Shown in pieces: positions 42,586 through 50,808 of a stretch of 64,000 bases of DNA. This DNA comes from Psychromonas sp. MME1 (GTDB lineage Bacteria > Pseudomonadota > Gammaproteobacteria > Enterobacterales > Psychromonadaceae), in NCBI RefSeq assembly GCF_041080865.1, contig NZ_CP160906.1:868001-932000 (forward strand), given 5' to 3'. Made by a program: the position numbers and the translations under genes. The notes below the pieces were generated by a model that saw only the letters and a program-made list of their open reading frames with translations, ran no database searches and had not been told where the DNA came from. Every line of letters begins with the position of its first letter. The first letter of the stretch is position 1.

Positions 42586-43245
42586 ATGTTAATGTTAACC
42601 ACACAGCAAATGAGCCGTGCATTAGTTGTCCTCGTTGCTTTTCAAATTATAATAATTTGTGTTAGTAACTATTTAGTTCAACTTCCTTTTCAAATTTATG
42701 GCTTCCATACCACATGGGGTGCTTTTAGCTTTCCATTTGTCTATTTAGCAACGGATCTAAGCGTTCGTATTTTAGGTAAAAAAACGGCTCGAGAGATAAT
42801 TTTAAAGTCAATGTTTCCCGCATTGTGTATCTCCTATGTAATGGGTGTTGTATTTAATCAGGGTGGTTTTCAAGGTGTTGCTGCACTCGCTGAATTTAAT
42901 GATTTTGTTTTTCGTATCGCCTTTGCTAGTTTTACTGCTTATTTAGTTGGTCAGTTAATGGATATTACTGTCTTTGCTAAATTACGTAAAATAGGGGCTT
43001 GGTGGGTTGCGCCATCTATGTCGACTATTGTCGGAAATTTAGTTGATACGGTCGTCTTTTTTGGCGTTGCATTTTATGCTTCAAGCGATATGTTTATGGC
43101 GCAACACTGGCCGGAAATTGCAACAGTCGATTATGTGTTTAAGTTAATTGTTAGCCTTGGGTTATTTTTGCCAGCCTATGGGGTATTGTTAAAAATACTC
43201 GAGCAAAAAATAATTCAATCGCCAGTATCAAATCAAACAGTTTAA
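42586..43245 (+). CDS. yhhQ: queuosine precursor transporter YhhQ
   Basis: 219 residues, DUF165/QPTR family, with six hydrophobic segments and the signature TTWGAFSFPFVYLATDLSVR (about 44-63). YhhQ takes up preQ0 and preQ1 in E. coli. The preQ1-I riboswitch covers its Shine-Dalgarno AAGG, so uptake should fall when preQ1 is plentiful. It complements queA and tgt at 18.8-21 kb. Single gene. Confidence 0.93.
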   Translation: MLMLTTQQMSRALVVLVAFQIIIICVSNYLVQLPFQIYGFHTTWGAFSFPFVYLATDLSVRILGKKTAREIILKSMFPALCISYVMGVVFNQGGFQGVAALAEFNDFVFRIAFASFTAYLVGQLMDITVFAKLRKIGAWWVAPSMSTIVGNLVDTVVFFGVAFYASSDMFMAQHWPEIATVDYVFKLIVSLGLFLPAYGVLLKILEQKIIQSPVSNQTV

Positions 43246-43481
43246 AACCATTTGTGGCTAAATGAACGAGGATTTTGATGCGACTGAACGGTTTGTTGAA
43301 GTTGTCAATATGGGATCGTCGCAATCATATTTATTAGACTGAATTTTAATTAAAACAAAACAATCGTTTAGGTATTTATTTAGCATCTGTTAATTAATGT
43401 ATTGGCAATAATGGTACCATTTTTCGATTAACTGCTTATAATTCGCTTTTTGAATCTAATTGGCTATTGAAGAGAATCTAA

Positions 43482-44186
43482 ATGTTATTAGCACCTTATT
43501 ACACGAAAAATGGTAATGTAATTACGATATCTGCAACGCAAGCAAGTCATTTTGCTAAACAACAATGTCGCGATTTCAATCCAATTCATGATCCCGAATC
43601 GAAGCGCTTTTGTGTTCCCGGTGACTTATTGTTTGCACTTGCTCTGCAAGAGTATGGTTTGAGTGAAACAATGAGTTTTACTTTTACAAATATGGTGGGT
43701 GATAATGTTGGGTTGGTTTTTCCTGAGGTTGCTGGTGAAGATATTATTATTACCAATGAGCAAGGAAAAAGTGTATTAGAAATTAATCGTCAGGGAGCGA
43801 ACAGTCAAGAGCCGACTCTAATCGGGTCATTGATTAAAAATTATGTGCTTTTTTCAGGACAAAATTTCCCCACATTACTCATGCCATTAATGAAAAAACA
43901 CGATGTGATGTTCAATCCTGCAAGACCTTTAGTGATGTATAATAGTATGAGCTTTGCGTTTGATTCCTTATCGCTCACTAATCCGTTACATGTCAGTCTA
44001 TCCGATGCAAGTTTTGAAGTGTTACCTAAACGTGCTAATAACTTTTTGAATTTTGATATTTTTGATGGTGATAAAGTTATTGGAAGGGGGGTTAAAACAA
44101 TCGTTATTGCTGGATTAAAGCCCTATGACCATGAGCAAATTACAGCCTTTTCAAACGCTTATGAAGCGCGTCGGGAAGCATTTTAA
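43482..44186 (+). CDS. DUF3581-family protein
   Basis: 234 residues. The N-terminal block ATQASHFAKQQCRDFNPIHD followed by KRFCVPGDLLFALAL resembles the hot-dog fold of MaoC-like dehydratases (FNPIHxD and PG) and is the DUF3581 hallmark found in Vibrio, Shewanella and relatives. Function unknown; an acyl-thioester-binding role is my guess from the fold likeness. No membrane segment. The 236 bp upstream gap holds no feature I recognise. Confidence 0.82.
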   Translation: MLLAPYYTKNGNVITISATQASHFAKQQCRDFNPIHDPESKRFCVPGDLLFALALQEYGLSETMSFTFTNMVGDNVGLVFPEVAGEDIIITNEQGKSVLEINRQGANSQEPTLIGSLIKNYVLFSGQNFPTLLMPLMKKHDVMFNPARPLVMYNSMSFAFDSLSLTNPLHVSLSDASFEVLPKRANNFLNFDIFDGDKVIGRGVKTIVIAGLKPYDHEQITAFSNAYEARREAF

Positions 44187-44210
44187 TTGTTAAAACTATC
44201 ATTGTGCTCA

Positions 44211-44253
44211 ATTGTTCATTCAAAAAATACATTTATTTTTTTGAATGAACAAT
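44211..44253. terminator. bidirectional terminator after the DUF3581 gene
   Basis: ATTGTTCATTCAAAAAA pairs with TTTTTTTGAATGAACAAT around a short A+T loop, with internal A and T runs usable in both directions. Confidence 0.75.
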
Positions 44254-44270
44254 ATCCCCAACCATGAAAG

Positions 44271-44597
44271 TTAACCCATCATTTTTTGTTGATTAGCCAA
44301 CGCACTGCTAAGAAACAGTTCTACTTTTGTTAGTGAATTTTTATTAGCACATTTTAAAGTATTAAACATAGCCCATAGATAGGGATCATCGTCATACCAA
44401 CGACGTCGTTTTAAATTAAGTGGAAAATCAAATGCATTTTCCGTATCAAGTAAATTAGGCTGATATTTAGCTAACAATGCCATAACCTCTTTGATAATTG
44501 GTCCCCTCTCGATTTCAGTTAAATCTTTAAGTGTGTTTAATTTTTGACTTAAAGTTAAATGTTGATCATCCCAGCGATTCATCTGCTTCTCACTCAT
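44271..44597 (-). CDS. uncharacterised small protein
   Basis: 108 residues from the ATG at 44597, or 103 from the ATG at 44582, which has a weak GAGAAG upstream and gives MNRWDDQHLTLSQKLNTL. Mostly helical, charged, with a basic-aromatic patch LKRRRWYDDDPYLW in the middle. No signal peptide or membrane segment. No family recognised. An isolated end of the dispersed repeat abuts the 5' end, which argues for the inner start. Confidence 0.6.
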   Translation of the reverse strand: MSEKQMNRWDDQHLTLSQKLNTLKDLTEIERGPIIKEVMALLAKYQPNLLDTENAFDFPLNLKRRRWYDDDPYLWAMFNTLKCANKNSLTKVELFLSSALANQQKMMG

Positions 44598-44627
44598 TTA
44601 TTGAGGTAACATGGATATAGGTATAGC
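44598..44627 (+). repeat. isolated end of the dispersed inverted-repeat element, copy E
   Basis: TTGAGGTAACATGGATATAG followed by GTATAG matches the copy B end (TTGAGGTAACATTGGTATAG) at nearly every base. The opposite end was not found; the 108-residue gene lies where the body would be. It may be a remnant. Confidence 0.5.
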
Positions 44628-44854
44628 AGATAAAAATGATCATGTTAAATTCGTCGCATATTTTTTAATACTTACAGTTCATTTTGTAAGTTATGTCATT
44701 AGTTTAATAAAAACAGGCTGATTAGCCGCTAGAAAGGCCAATAATATTCATAAATAGTGGCGCTCTTAACACTAACTGAATCATTAATAGATGATAAACA
44801 TATTTTATGTCGTTACAATTAGGTTTGATGTATATGAACAGAGGATCCTGTTGA

Positions 44855-46024
44855 ATGATGATTGAGCAACATGTCGACGAGTTAGATATAGGTATGTATA
44901 TCGTTGATATTACGACACCAAAAGGGAAATTTCATCTAGCAAAGGTTGGTTGGATCGAAAGCCCTAAGGCGATTGAGTATTTAAAATTGAAAGGTGTTGA
45001 ACGTGTGCTTATCGACACTAGCAAACAACGCAGTGGAGCCATAAATAAAAAGCCACCGGTACAATCTCGTCAACAGTTGTTTAAGGAAGATGTTTTAAAA
45101 GCGAAGGCGGTGTTTGATCAATCGAAAGAAATTCAAAAAAAATTATTTTATGATGCCGAAAACGGTAATCCGTTAGATTTATCATCAGTGCAAAAAATAA
45201 CTGATGAGTCTATTGATATCATTTTTAAAAACCCGGATGCGCTTGCCTGCGTATTGAATATTCGCATTAAGGATGAATATTTATTAGAGCATTCCGTTGC
45301 TGTAGCCGTGTTAATGACGATTTTTGCTTTCCGCATGAATATTGATAAAGCAATCGTAAAAGAATTGGCCATTGGTGCATTTTTACACGATGTTGGTAAA
45401 ATTAAAATTCCTCCGGCAATTCTTGATAAACCGGGTAAATTAACGGAAGAAGAGTTTGCTATTATGAAAAGTCATGCTAGCCACTCCATTGAAATAATTA
45501 AAAAAACTCCAAATATCAGTGCGTTAAGCTTGGAGGTCGCAGCGTTACATCATGAGAAATTAAATGGTGAAGGTTACCCTAATGGTGTTGCAGATAAAGA
45601 TATATCCATCTATGGGCGCATGATTTCAATCTGTGATATTTTTGATGCATTAACGTCGCACCGTTGTTACAAAGAAGGCTACTCGCAGGTTAAAGCCTTT
45701 GGCATTTTACGTGCTTTGGCTGAGTCTAACCAATTAGATGCAAAATTGGTTGATTCATTTATTAAATGCATTGGCGTCTATCCGGTTGGCTCTGTGGTGC
45801 AATTAGACTCTAATCGGCTGGCTGTTGTTGCTAGTCGTAATCCAGATGATCCCATTCGTCCTTTGGTTAAACCATTTTATAAATTACATCCTAAGCAATT
45901 TGAAGCTGCTAATGATATTGATTTATCGACTATACGAGATGAGCAGATTGTTAAATGTGTGCGCGTTGATGACTTCGATTTAAACATGGCTTTAGTCATG
46001 GAGTTTCTTGCAGATCAAGGTTAA
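44855..46024 (+). CDS. DUF3391 / HD-GYP domain protein (putative c-di-GMP phosphodiesterase)
   Basis: 389 residues. N-terminal DUF3391 (about 3-130), then an HD-GYP domain. Metal and catalytic residues are present: EHSVAV His, HD in FLHDVGKIKIP (about 176-186), HASHS, and HHEKLNGEGYPNG (about 231-243), a GYP-containing variant with Asn for the usual Asp of the DGxGYP motif. Expected to hydrolyse c-di-GMP. Start is one of two adjacent ATG codons after GAGGA. Transcribed alone; upstream 44628-44854 shows no clear promoter by eye. Confidence 0.88.
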   Translation: MMIEQHVDELDIGMYIVDITTPKGKFHLAKVGWIESPKAIEYLKLKGVERVLIDTSKQRSGAINKKPPVQSRQQLFKEDVLKAKAVFDQSKEIQKKLFYDAENGNPLDLSSVQKITDESIDIIFKNPDALACVLNIRIKDEYLLEHSVAVAVLMTIFAFRMNIDKAIVKELAIGAFLHDVGKIKIPPAILDKPGKLTEEEFAIMKSHASHSIEIIKKTPNISALSLEVAALHHEKLNGEGYPNGVADKDISIYGRMISICDIFDALTSHRCYKEGYSQVKAFGILRALAESNQLDAKLVDSFIKCIGVYPVGSVVQLDSNRLAVVASRNPDDPIRPLVKPFYKLHPKQFEAANDIDLSTIRDEQIVKCVRVDDFDLNMALVMEFLADQG

Positions 46025-46133
46025 TTCTAGTGGCTATGATGCGTAATATGCCTTTAAAATAGACAATAGAGGGGGTAGGTGTACTTTTTATAAGCACTCA
46101 AACCATTTTATTAAATTATTTTATATTAAGCAC

Positions 46134-46161
46134 TTGCGCTGAAATAAAACTTCTATACAAT
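46134..46161 (+). promoter_or_regulatory. promoter of tRNA-Leu(UAA)
   Basis: TTGCGC, 16 bp spacer, TACAAT, then a G+C-rich stretch (ACGCCGCAC) typical of the discriminator of stringently controlled stable-RNA promoters. It is 35 bp before the mature tRNA end. Confidence 0.7.
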
Positions 46162-46196
46162 ACGCCGCACTTACTTAGAAAGATAAAAAGTAATTA

Positions 46197-46283
46197 GCCC
46201 GGATGGTGGAATCGGTAGACACAAGGGATTTAAAATCCCTCGCCTTATGGGTGTGCGAGTTCAAGTCTCGCTCCGGGCACCAA
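46197..46283 (+). tRNA. tRNA-Leu (anticodon UAA)
   Basis: Acceptor arms GCCCGGA and TCCGGGC with discriminator A and encoded CCA. Anticodon stem AGGGA/TCCCT with loop TTTAAAA, so anticodon TAA. A long variable arm (CGCCTTATGGGTGTG) and T-arm with GTTCAAGTC mark a class II leucine tRNA. 87 nt. A terminator follows at once, so it is transcribed alone. Confidence 0.97.
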
Positions 46284-46291
46284 TTCAAGAG

Positions 46292-46325
46292 AAAGCTTCA
46301 ACTTATGTTGGAGCTTTTTTTTTAC
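46292..46325 (+). terminator. Rho-independent terminator of tRNA-Leu
   Basis: AAAGCTTCAAC pairs with GTTGGAGCTTT (with G-U) around TTAT, followed by a long T-run. Confidence 0.9.
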
Positions 46326-46477
46326 CTGAAATTTATACCAAGAACATCTTATACCATTCCTTGATTGCTGTAACTTGTTGCTATAATTGCAAAATAAATA
46401 AGGTAGCGTTTATTTTAACAAGCATTAATGCGTAGATAATTATAGGGTTTGGTATTATTAATTTATTAAGGAATGTG

Positions 46478-46759
46478 ATGACTGAATATATTGCGCTTAT
46501 TATGATTGTAGCCATCGTTTATTTTGTACTAGTTCGTAATAAACCCGCACCGAAAACAGATTGGGAAAAATTGCCAGATTTTCAGGAATACCAAGCGTTG
46601 GAGAAAACACAAAATGAAAGCGGGGAGTTATGCTGTCATTATTGTGGTTGCAGCGAGACCGTAAAGCGTCCGTTGAAAAGTGAAAAAGAGAATCCTGATA
46701 AGCTCAAATTTTACCACGCCTGCACGCAATGTAAGGTCGTATTATGGCGCAGTGAATAA
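46478..46759 (+). CDS. small membrane-anchored zinc-ribbon-like protein
   Basis: 93 residues from the ATG at 46478, which lies 5 bases after AAGGA (a GTG one codon earlier is also open). One N-terminal helix (YIALIMIVAIVYFVLV, about 4-19), a linker, then CHYCGC and CTQCK, a possible four-Cys zinc ribbon (first pair about 53-56, second about 84-87). Ends soon after (VVLWRSE). Function unknown; similar short proteins occur in marine gammaproteobacteria, as I recall. Confidence 0.7.
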   Translation: MTEYIALIMIVAIVYFVLVRNKPAPKTDWEKLPDFQEYQALEKTQNESGELCCHYCGCSETVKRPLKSEKENPDKLKFYHACTQCKVVLWRSE

Positions 46760-46867
46760 GCAACAGGGACTGTTTTTACTGAAGTTGTAGAGATTCGCAT
46801 TTGCAATGTGTGAGTGTATAATGTGGCAAAATTGAGTGCCAAATTATGATATTAATGGGAAATTATT

Positions 46868-47746
46868 TTGCATACAAGCAATGAAAAGCGACTGAATAAA
46901 TATATTAGTGATTCGGGTTTTTGTTCTCGTCGCGAGGCTGATAAACTGATTGAGCAACAACGTGTTCAAATTAATGGAAAAATTCCGGAATTAGGGACGA
47001 AAGTCCAAGTTGGTGATGTGGTTACAGTTAACGGTAAATGCATATCAGCTGTTGCAGAGAATAAATCAGATCGCATTTATATCGCCTACAATAAACCAAT
47101 TGGTATTACCTGCACCACGGAGCGTAATGTACATGGCAATATTATTGATGCGGTGAAACATAAAGAGCGTATATTCCCCATCGGGCGTTTAGATAAACCG
47201 TCGGAAGGATTAATTTTTTTAACAAGTGATGGTGATATCGTAAATAAAATATTGCGTGCTGAAAATGCGCATGACAAAGAGTATCAAGTGACCGTTGATA
47301 AACCTCTAAGTGAACGATTTGTTGAGCGTATGCAGCGCGGCGTTCCTATCCTTGATACGATTACTAAGCCCTGTGTCGTTAAAGTTCAGAGTCGCTTTGT
47401 TTTTACTATTATATTAACGCAGGGGTTAAATCGGCAAATACGCCGAATGTGTGAATATTTAGGATATGAAGTGACCAAATTAAAGCGCACTCGTATCATG
47501 AACGTCAAGTTAGATAAATTAAAACCGGGACAATGGCGTAATCTTAGTGAACATGAAATGGATGAAATTAACCAAGCCGTTGCTTCATCTTCAAAAACAG
47601 CGTTAGATACTGCCTTACCTAAAAAACAGTTCAATAGTGACCATGAAAAGCCGCAAAAGAGTGCTAAAAAAATTTTTGTTAATGACAAAAAAAAGCGTGT
47701 TATTGCAAATGATAAGAGTAAACGTACATTAAAGTTAAATCGTTAA
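46868..47746 (+). CDS. rluF: 23S rRNA pseudouridine(2604) synthase RluF
   Basis: 292 residues. S4 domain with RLNKYISDSGFCSRREADKL (about 8-27), catalytic FPIGRLDKPSEGLIFLT (Asp about 106) and LNRQIRRMCEYLGYEV. Aligns with E. coli RluF to a basic, Lys-rich tail of about 50 residues. Start is TTG, with GGGA upstream; no in-frame ATG lies before the S4 domain. The stop overlaps the thiL start (TAATG). Confidence 0.92.
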   Translation: MHTSNEKRLNKYISDSGFCSRREADKLIEQQRVQINGKIPELGTKVQVGDVVTVNGKCISAVAENKSDRIYIAYNKPIGITCTTERNVHGNIIDAVKHKERIFPIGRLDKPSEGLIFLTSDGDIVNKILRAENAHDKEYQVTVDKPLSERFVERMQRGVPILDTITKPCVVKVQSRFVFTIILTQGLNRQIRRMCEYLGYEVTKLKRTRIMNVKLDKLKPGQWRNLSEHEMDEINQAVASSSKTALDTALPKKQFNSDHEKPQKSAKKIFVNDKKKRVIANDKSKRTLKLNR

Positions 47747-48738
47747 TGAGTATCAGTGAATTTGATTTAATCGGGCAATATTTTAAAAATAACGTCGCCC
47801 TCGTAGATAATGATGTTTGTGTCGGGATTGGTGATGATTGCGCTATTTTAGATGTACCAGATGGTTTTCAATTGGCCGTTAGTACGGATACACTGGTTAG
47901 TGATGTGCATTTTTTTGCTGATGTTGATCCCTTTAGATTGGGTTATAAAGCGCTTGCAGTAAATCTGAGTGATTTAGCCGCGATGGGAGCTACGCCTAAG
48001 TGGGTATCCTTAGCAATCACCCTACCGGAAGTTAATGAGCAATGGCTTGCTGAGTTTTCTCGAGGCTTTTTTACATTAGCGAATCAACATCGGGTTAGCC
48101 TCATTGGTGGTGATACGACTCATGGCCCATTATCAATTACAATTTCGGTGAAAGGTATTGTCCCCCGTGGTCAAGCGTTGCTGCGTAATAAGGCCAGTGT
48201 GGGTGAACTTATCTGTGTTTCTGGCAACTTAGGCGATGGTGCATTAGGTCTCGATGCTAAACAATTAAAATGTGCGCTGAGTAGCCCTGAATTGTTTATT
48301 GATGCATTGGAGATAACGCAACCTCGTATAGAGCTGGGCCTTGTATTGCGCTCTTTGGCGAGTAGTTGTATTGATATTTCAGATGGATTAATACAGGATT
48401 TACAGCACATTTTGCAAGCTTCACACTGCTCTGCCAATGTTCATATTGATAAATTACCCTTTTCACCAGCAATGCGAAATGAGATTAATATGGGGGCGAT
48501 AAATTGTCAGCAAGCTTCTCAGTATGCTTTAACAGGGGGCGATGATTATGAGTTACTTTTTACCATTGCTAGTGAAAAATTGCCGCAATTAACGATGCAA
48601 ATGCAAAAAGCTGAAATGCATGATATCACTGTTAAAGTTATCGGAGAGATAACCGAACCGACATCTCCTCAGGTCGCTCTCTTTGAAAATAACAAATCAG
48701 TCTCTTTTATGACCCAAGGCTGGGATCATTTTAAATAA
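47746..48738 (+). CDS. thiL: thiamine-monophosphate kinase
   Basis: ThiL phosphorylates thiamine phosphate to thiamine diphosphate. 330 residues. GIGDDCAIL (about 26-34) and DTLVSDVHF bind metal and ATP; AVNLSDLAAMGA, GGDTTHG and SCIDISDGL are PurM-like family motifs. Coupled to rluF by TAATG overlap, followed by pgpA after 10 bp, the usual thiL-pgpA order. Confidence 0.95.
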   Translation: MSISEFDLIGQYFKNNVALVDNDVCVGIGDDCAILDVPDGFQLAVSTDTLVSDVHFFADVDPFRLGYKALAVNLSDLAAMGATPKWVSLAITLPEVNEQWLAEFSRGFFTLANQHRVSLIGGDTTHGPLSITISVKGIVPRGQALLRNKASVGELICVSGNLGDGALGLDAKQLKCALSSPELFIDALEITQPRIELGLVLRSLASSCIDISDGLIQDLQHILQASHCSANVHIDKLPFSPAMRNEINMGAINCQQASQYALTGGDDYELLFTIASEKLPQLTMQMQKAEMHDITVKVIGEITEPTSPQVALFENNKSVSFMTQGWDHFK

Positions 48739-48748
48739 GGTTAATATA

Positions 48749-49231
48749 ATGAAACGTGATGACTTAAATGGGTTGAAAATTTCTAATCCTATTCATTTTA
48801 CTGCTGTTGGATTTGGCAGTGGGTTAGCGAAAAAAGCGCCAGGAACATTTGGCACCTTAGCTGCAATGCCTATCTACTATTTTTTATCTTTTCTCTCCGT
48901 TGAATTATATATTGGAATTTTGATTCTAAGCAGTGCCATCGGTATTTGGATTTGTCAGGTTACGAGTCGTGATATGGGGGTACATGATCATAAAGCGATT
49001 GTCTGGGATGAATTTGTTGGTTATTGGATCACGATGTTTATGGTGCCTTTTTCTATCAAATGGGCTATTGTCGGGTTTGTTCTGTTTCGTTTTTTTGATA
49101 TTGTTAAACCATACCCTATTTCCTGGTTAGATAAAAAAGTCCATGGTGGCCTCGGTATTATGATTGATGATATTTTGGCGGGCGTGTTTGCCGCTGTCCT
49201 ATTACAATACCTCATTCATATCTATAATTAA
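48749..49231 (+). CDS. pgpA: phosphatidylglycerophosphatase A
   Basis: 160 residues with four membrane helices. Conserved GFGSGLAKKAPGTFGTL (about 22-38) and VWDEFVGYW (about 87-95) carry the acidic active-site residues. PgpA dephosphorylates PGP to phosphatidylglycerol at the inner membrane. Next gene starts 4 bp after the stop. Confidence 0.95.
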   Translation: MKRDDLNGLKISNPIHFTAVGFGSGLAKKAPGTFGTLAAMPIYYFLSFLSVELYIGILILSSAIGIWICQVTSRDMGVHDHKAIVWDEFVGYWITMFMVPFSIKWAIVGFVLFRFFDIVKPYPISWLDKKVHGGLGIMIDDILAGVFAAVLLQYLIHIYN

Positions 49232-49235
49232 TTAT

Positions 49236-50792
49236 ATGTTGCGCTTGTTATTACAGTTATTTCAGTTTGTTGTTATCTTTACTGCCCCTTCTCTCTTTTA
49301 TGATGTGCTTGCGGAAGAAAGGGACGGGGGAGCGACAGTCGAAATCCAACAAAGCCCAGTCGGTAACGGTACACCCGAAGTGCAGATTGCTGTTGCAGAT
49401 ATTCCTCTTTATTTTTCTCCCTATGCAATGTCTCCTTTAGAGGCTCAATATGCACATTTATTTTTTGATCCCTTAGTGCGTTGGTCTACGCATAAAGAGT
49501 TAGAAAAACGTTTAGTGAGTGGCTGGCTGTTACTAAAACCCGGGGTTATTCGTTTTTTTTTAAAAAAAGAGATTAGTTTTCATTCCGGTAATAAATTAAG
49601 TAGCGATGATGTTATTTGGACGCTTGATCAAATTCGTAAAACCCCTCATGCAAAAGCTTTTTTTACAGGTATCCTTAAGATAGAAAAAGTCGATCAGCAT
49701 AGCTTTGATCTACATACAGATTTGTCTGAAGATCAATTATTAGATTATCTGGCGCATTTTTTTGTTTTAGACCATGCATTTTATGAATCACATAATATCA
49801 CCATGAATAATAGTCAAGATATCGTCAACTTTAATAGTAAAACACTGCCTATTTCTGGTTCAGGCCCCTATAAAATAAACCAATATAATCCATTATTACA
49901 TCTACGTGTCGTTAGTAATGATAAATATTGGGGGGAAACTAATGTAATTGCAGGTTTTAATTTTATTAGGATACACTCAGCGAATTCTCGTTTATATGCA
50001 TTACTTGCCGAAGATGTTGATATATGTGAATCGATGGCTAAAAAAGATATTGATACCGTTAGCCATGCCCCATCTAAAAAATTAGTAGAAATATCTTCAT
50101 CGGAAGTTGTTTTTTTAACCATTAGTGATAAACGATCTAATGTGTTTAAACGCCGAGTTGCAAGAGATGCCGTTGCTTTGTCGATCAATAAAATGGGCAT
50201 GTTAAAGCACATTGTTAATAATCTAGGGAGTGTAAAACCCTATTTTACTGCGCAGCAAAATATAGGAGATAAAGAAAATAAAGAGTTGCTTGAATATGAT
50301 GCCAGAACTGCGAGAAATATTTTTTCTAAAATAACGATGCCAGCGGAGCTGCATTTATTAGTGTTAGTCGATAAAGCGGGTAATACAGCACAAATCGCCC
50401 GTGCTTTATTAAATATGATGCAAAAAGTGTCTATTAAACTGACCATTACAGAGGTCTCGGATTTACAAAAATGGAACGCAATGTCCGGTGATTATGACTT
50501 TACTTTATCTTCATGGCAATTTCCGTTGTTAAATCGAGATAACATTTACCAACACTTATTTACGGATAGCCCATTAAGTCAATATATCGACGCACTGTTT
50601 GCTGAATCGCTTAGTGATAATACACTCGCCAGTAAAATATCACTGTTTGAGCAAAGTCAAGAATCACAATGGATCATGCCTTTGTTATTTTTAAATACAG
50701 TATGGGCCAGTGATGATAAATATGATTTAGCATCCATATTTTCCATTAACAGTATCCCATACTGGCATTTATTAACAGTAAATAAGCCATAA
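49236..50792 (+). CDS. extracellular solute-binding protein, family 5 (orphan)
   Basis: 518 residues from the ATG at 49236. Signal peptide (hydrophobic residues about 4-25). The body resembles DppA/OppA-type binding proteins: FHSGNKLSSDDVIWTLDQI (about 127-145), SGSGPYKI, and RDAVALSINKM. No permease or ATPase gene adjoins. It follows pgpA by 4 bp and probably shares its transcript. The C-terminal part is shorter and less regular than in peptide-binding proteins, so ligand and even transport role are open. Confidence 0.78.
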   Translation: MLRLLLQLFQFVVIFTAPSLFYDVLAEERDGGATVEIQQSPVGNGTPEVQIAVADIPLYFSPYAMSPLEAQYAHLFFDPLVRWSTHKELEKRLVSGWLLLKPGVIRFFLKKEISFHSGNKLSSDDVIWTLDQIRKTPHAKAFFTGILKIEKVDQHSFDLHTDLSEDQLLDYLAHFFVLDHAFYESHNITMNNSQDIVNFNSKTLPISGSGPYKINQYNPLLHLRVVSNDKYWGETNVIAGFNFIRIHSANSRLYALLAEDVDICESMAKKDIDTVSHAPSKKLVEISSSEVVFLTISDKRSNVFKRRVARDAVALSINKMGMLKHIVNNLGSVKPYFTAQQNIGDKENKELLEYDARTARNIFSKITMPAELHLLVLVDKAGNTAQIARALLNMMQKVSIKLTITEVSDLQKWNAMSGDYDFTLSSWQFPLLNRDNIYQHLFTDSPLSQYIDALFAESLSDNTLASKISLFEQSQESQWIMPLLFLNTVWASDDKYDLASIFSINSIPYWHLLTVNKP

Positions 50793-50808
50793 TAGCAATT
50801 GCTATATA

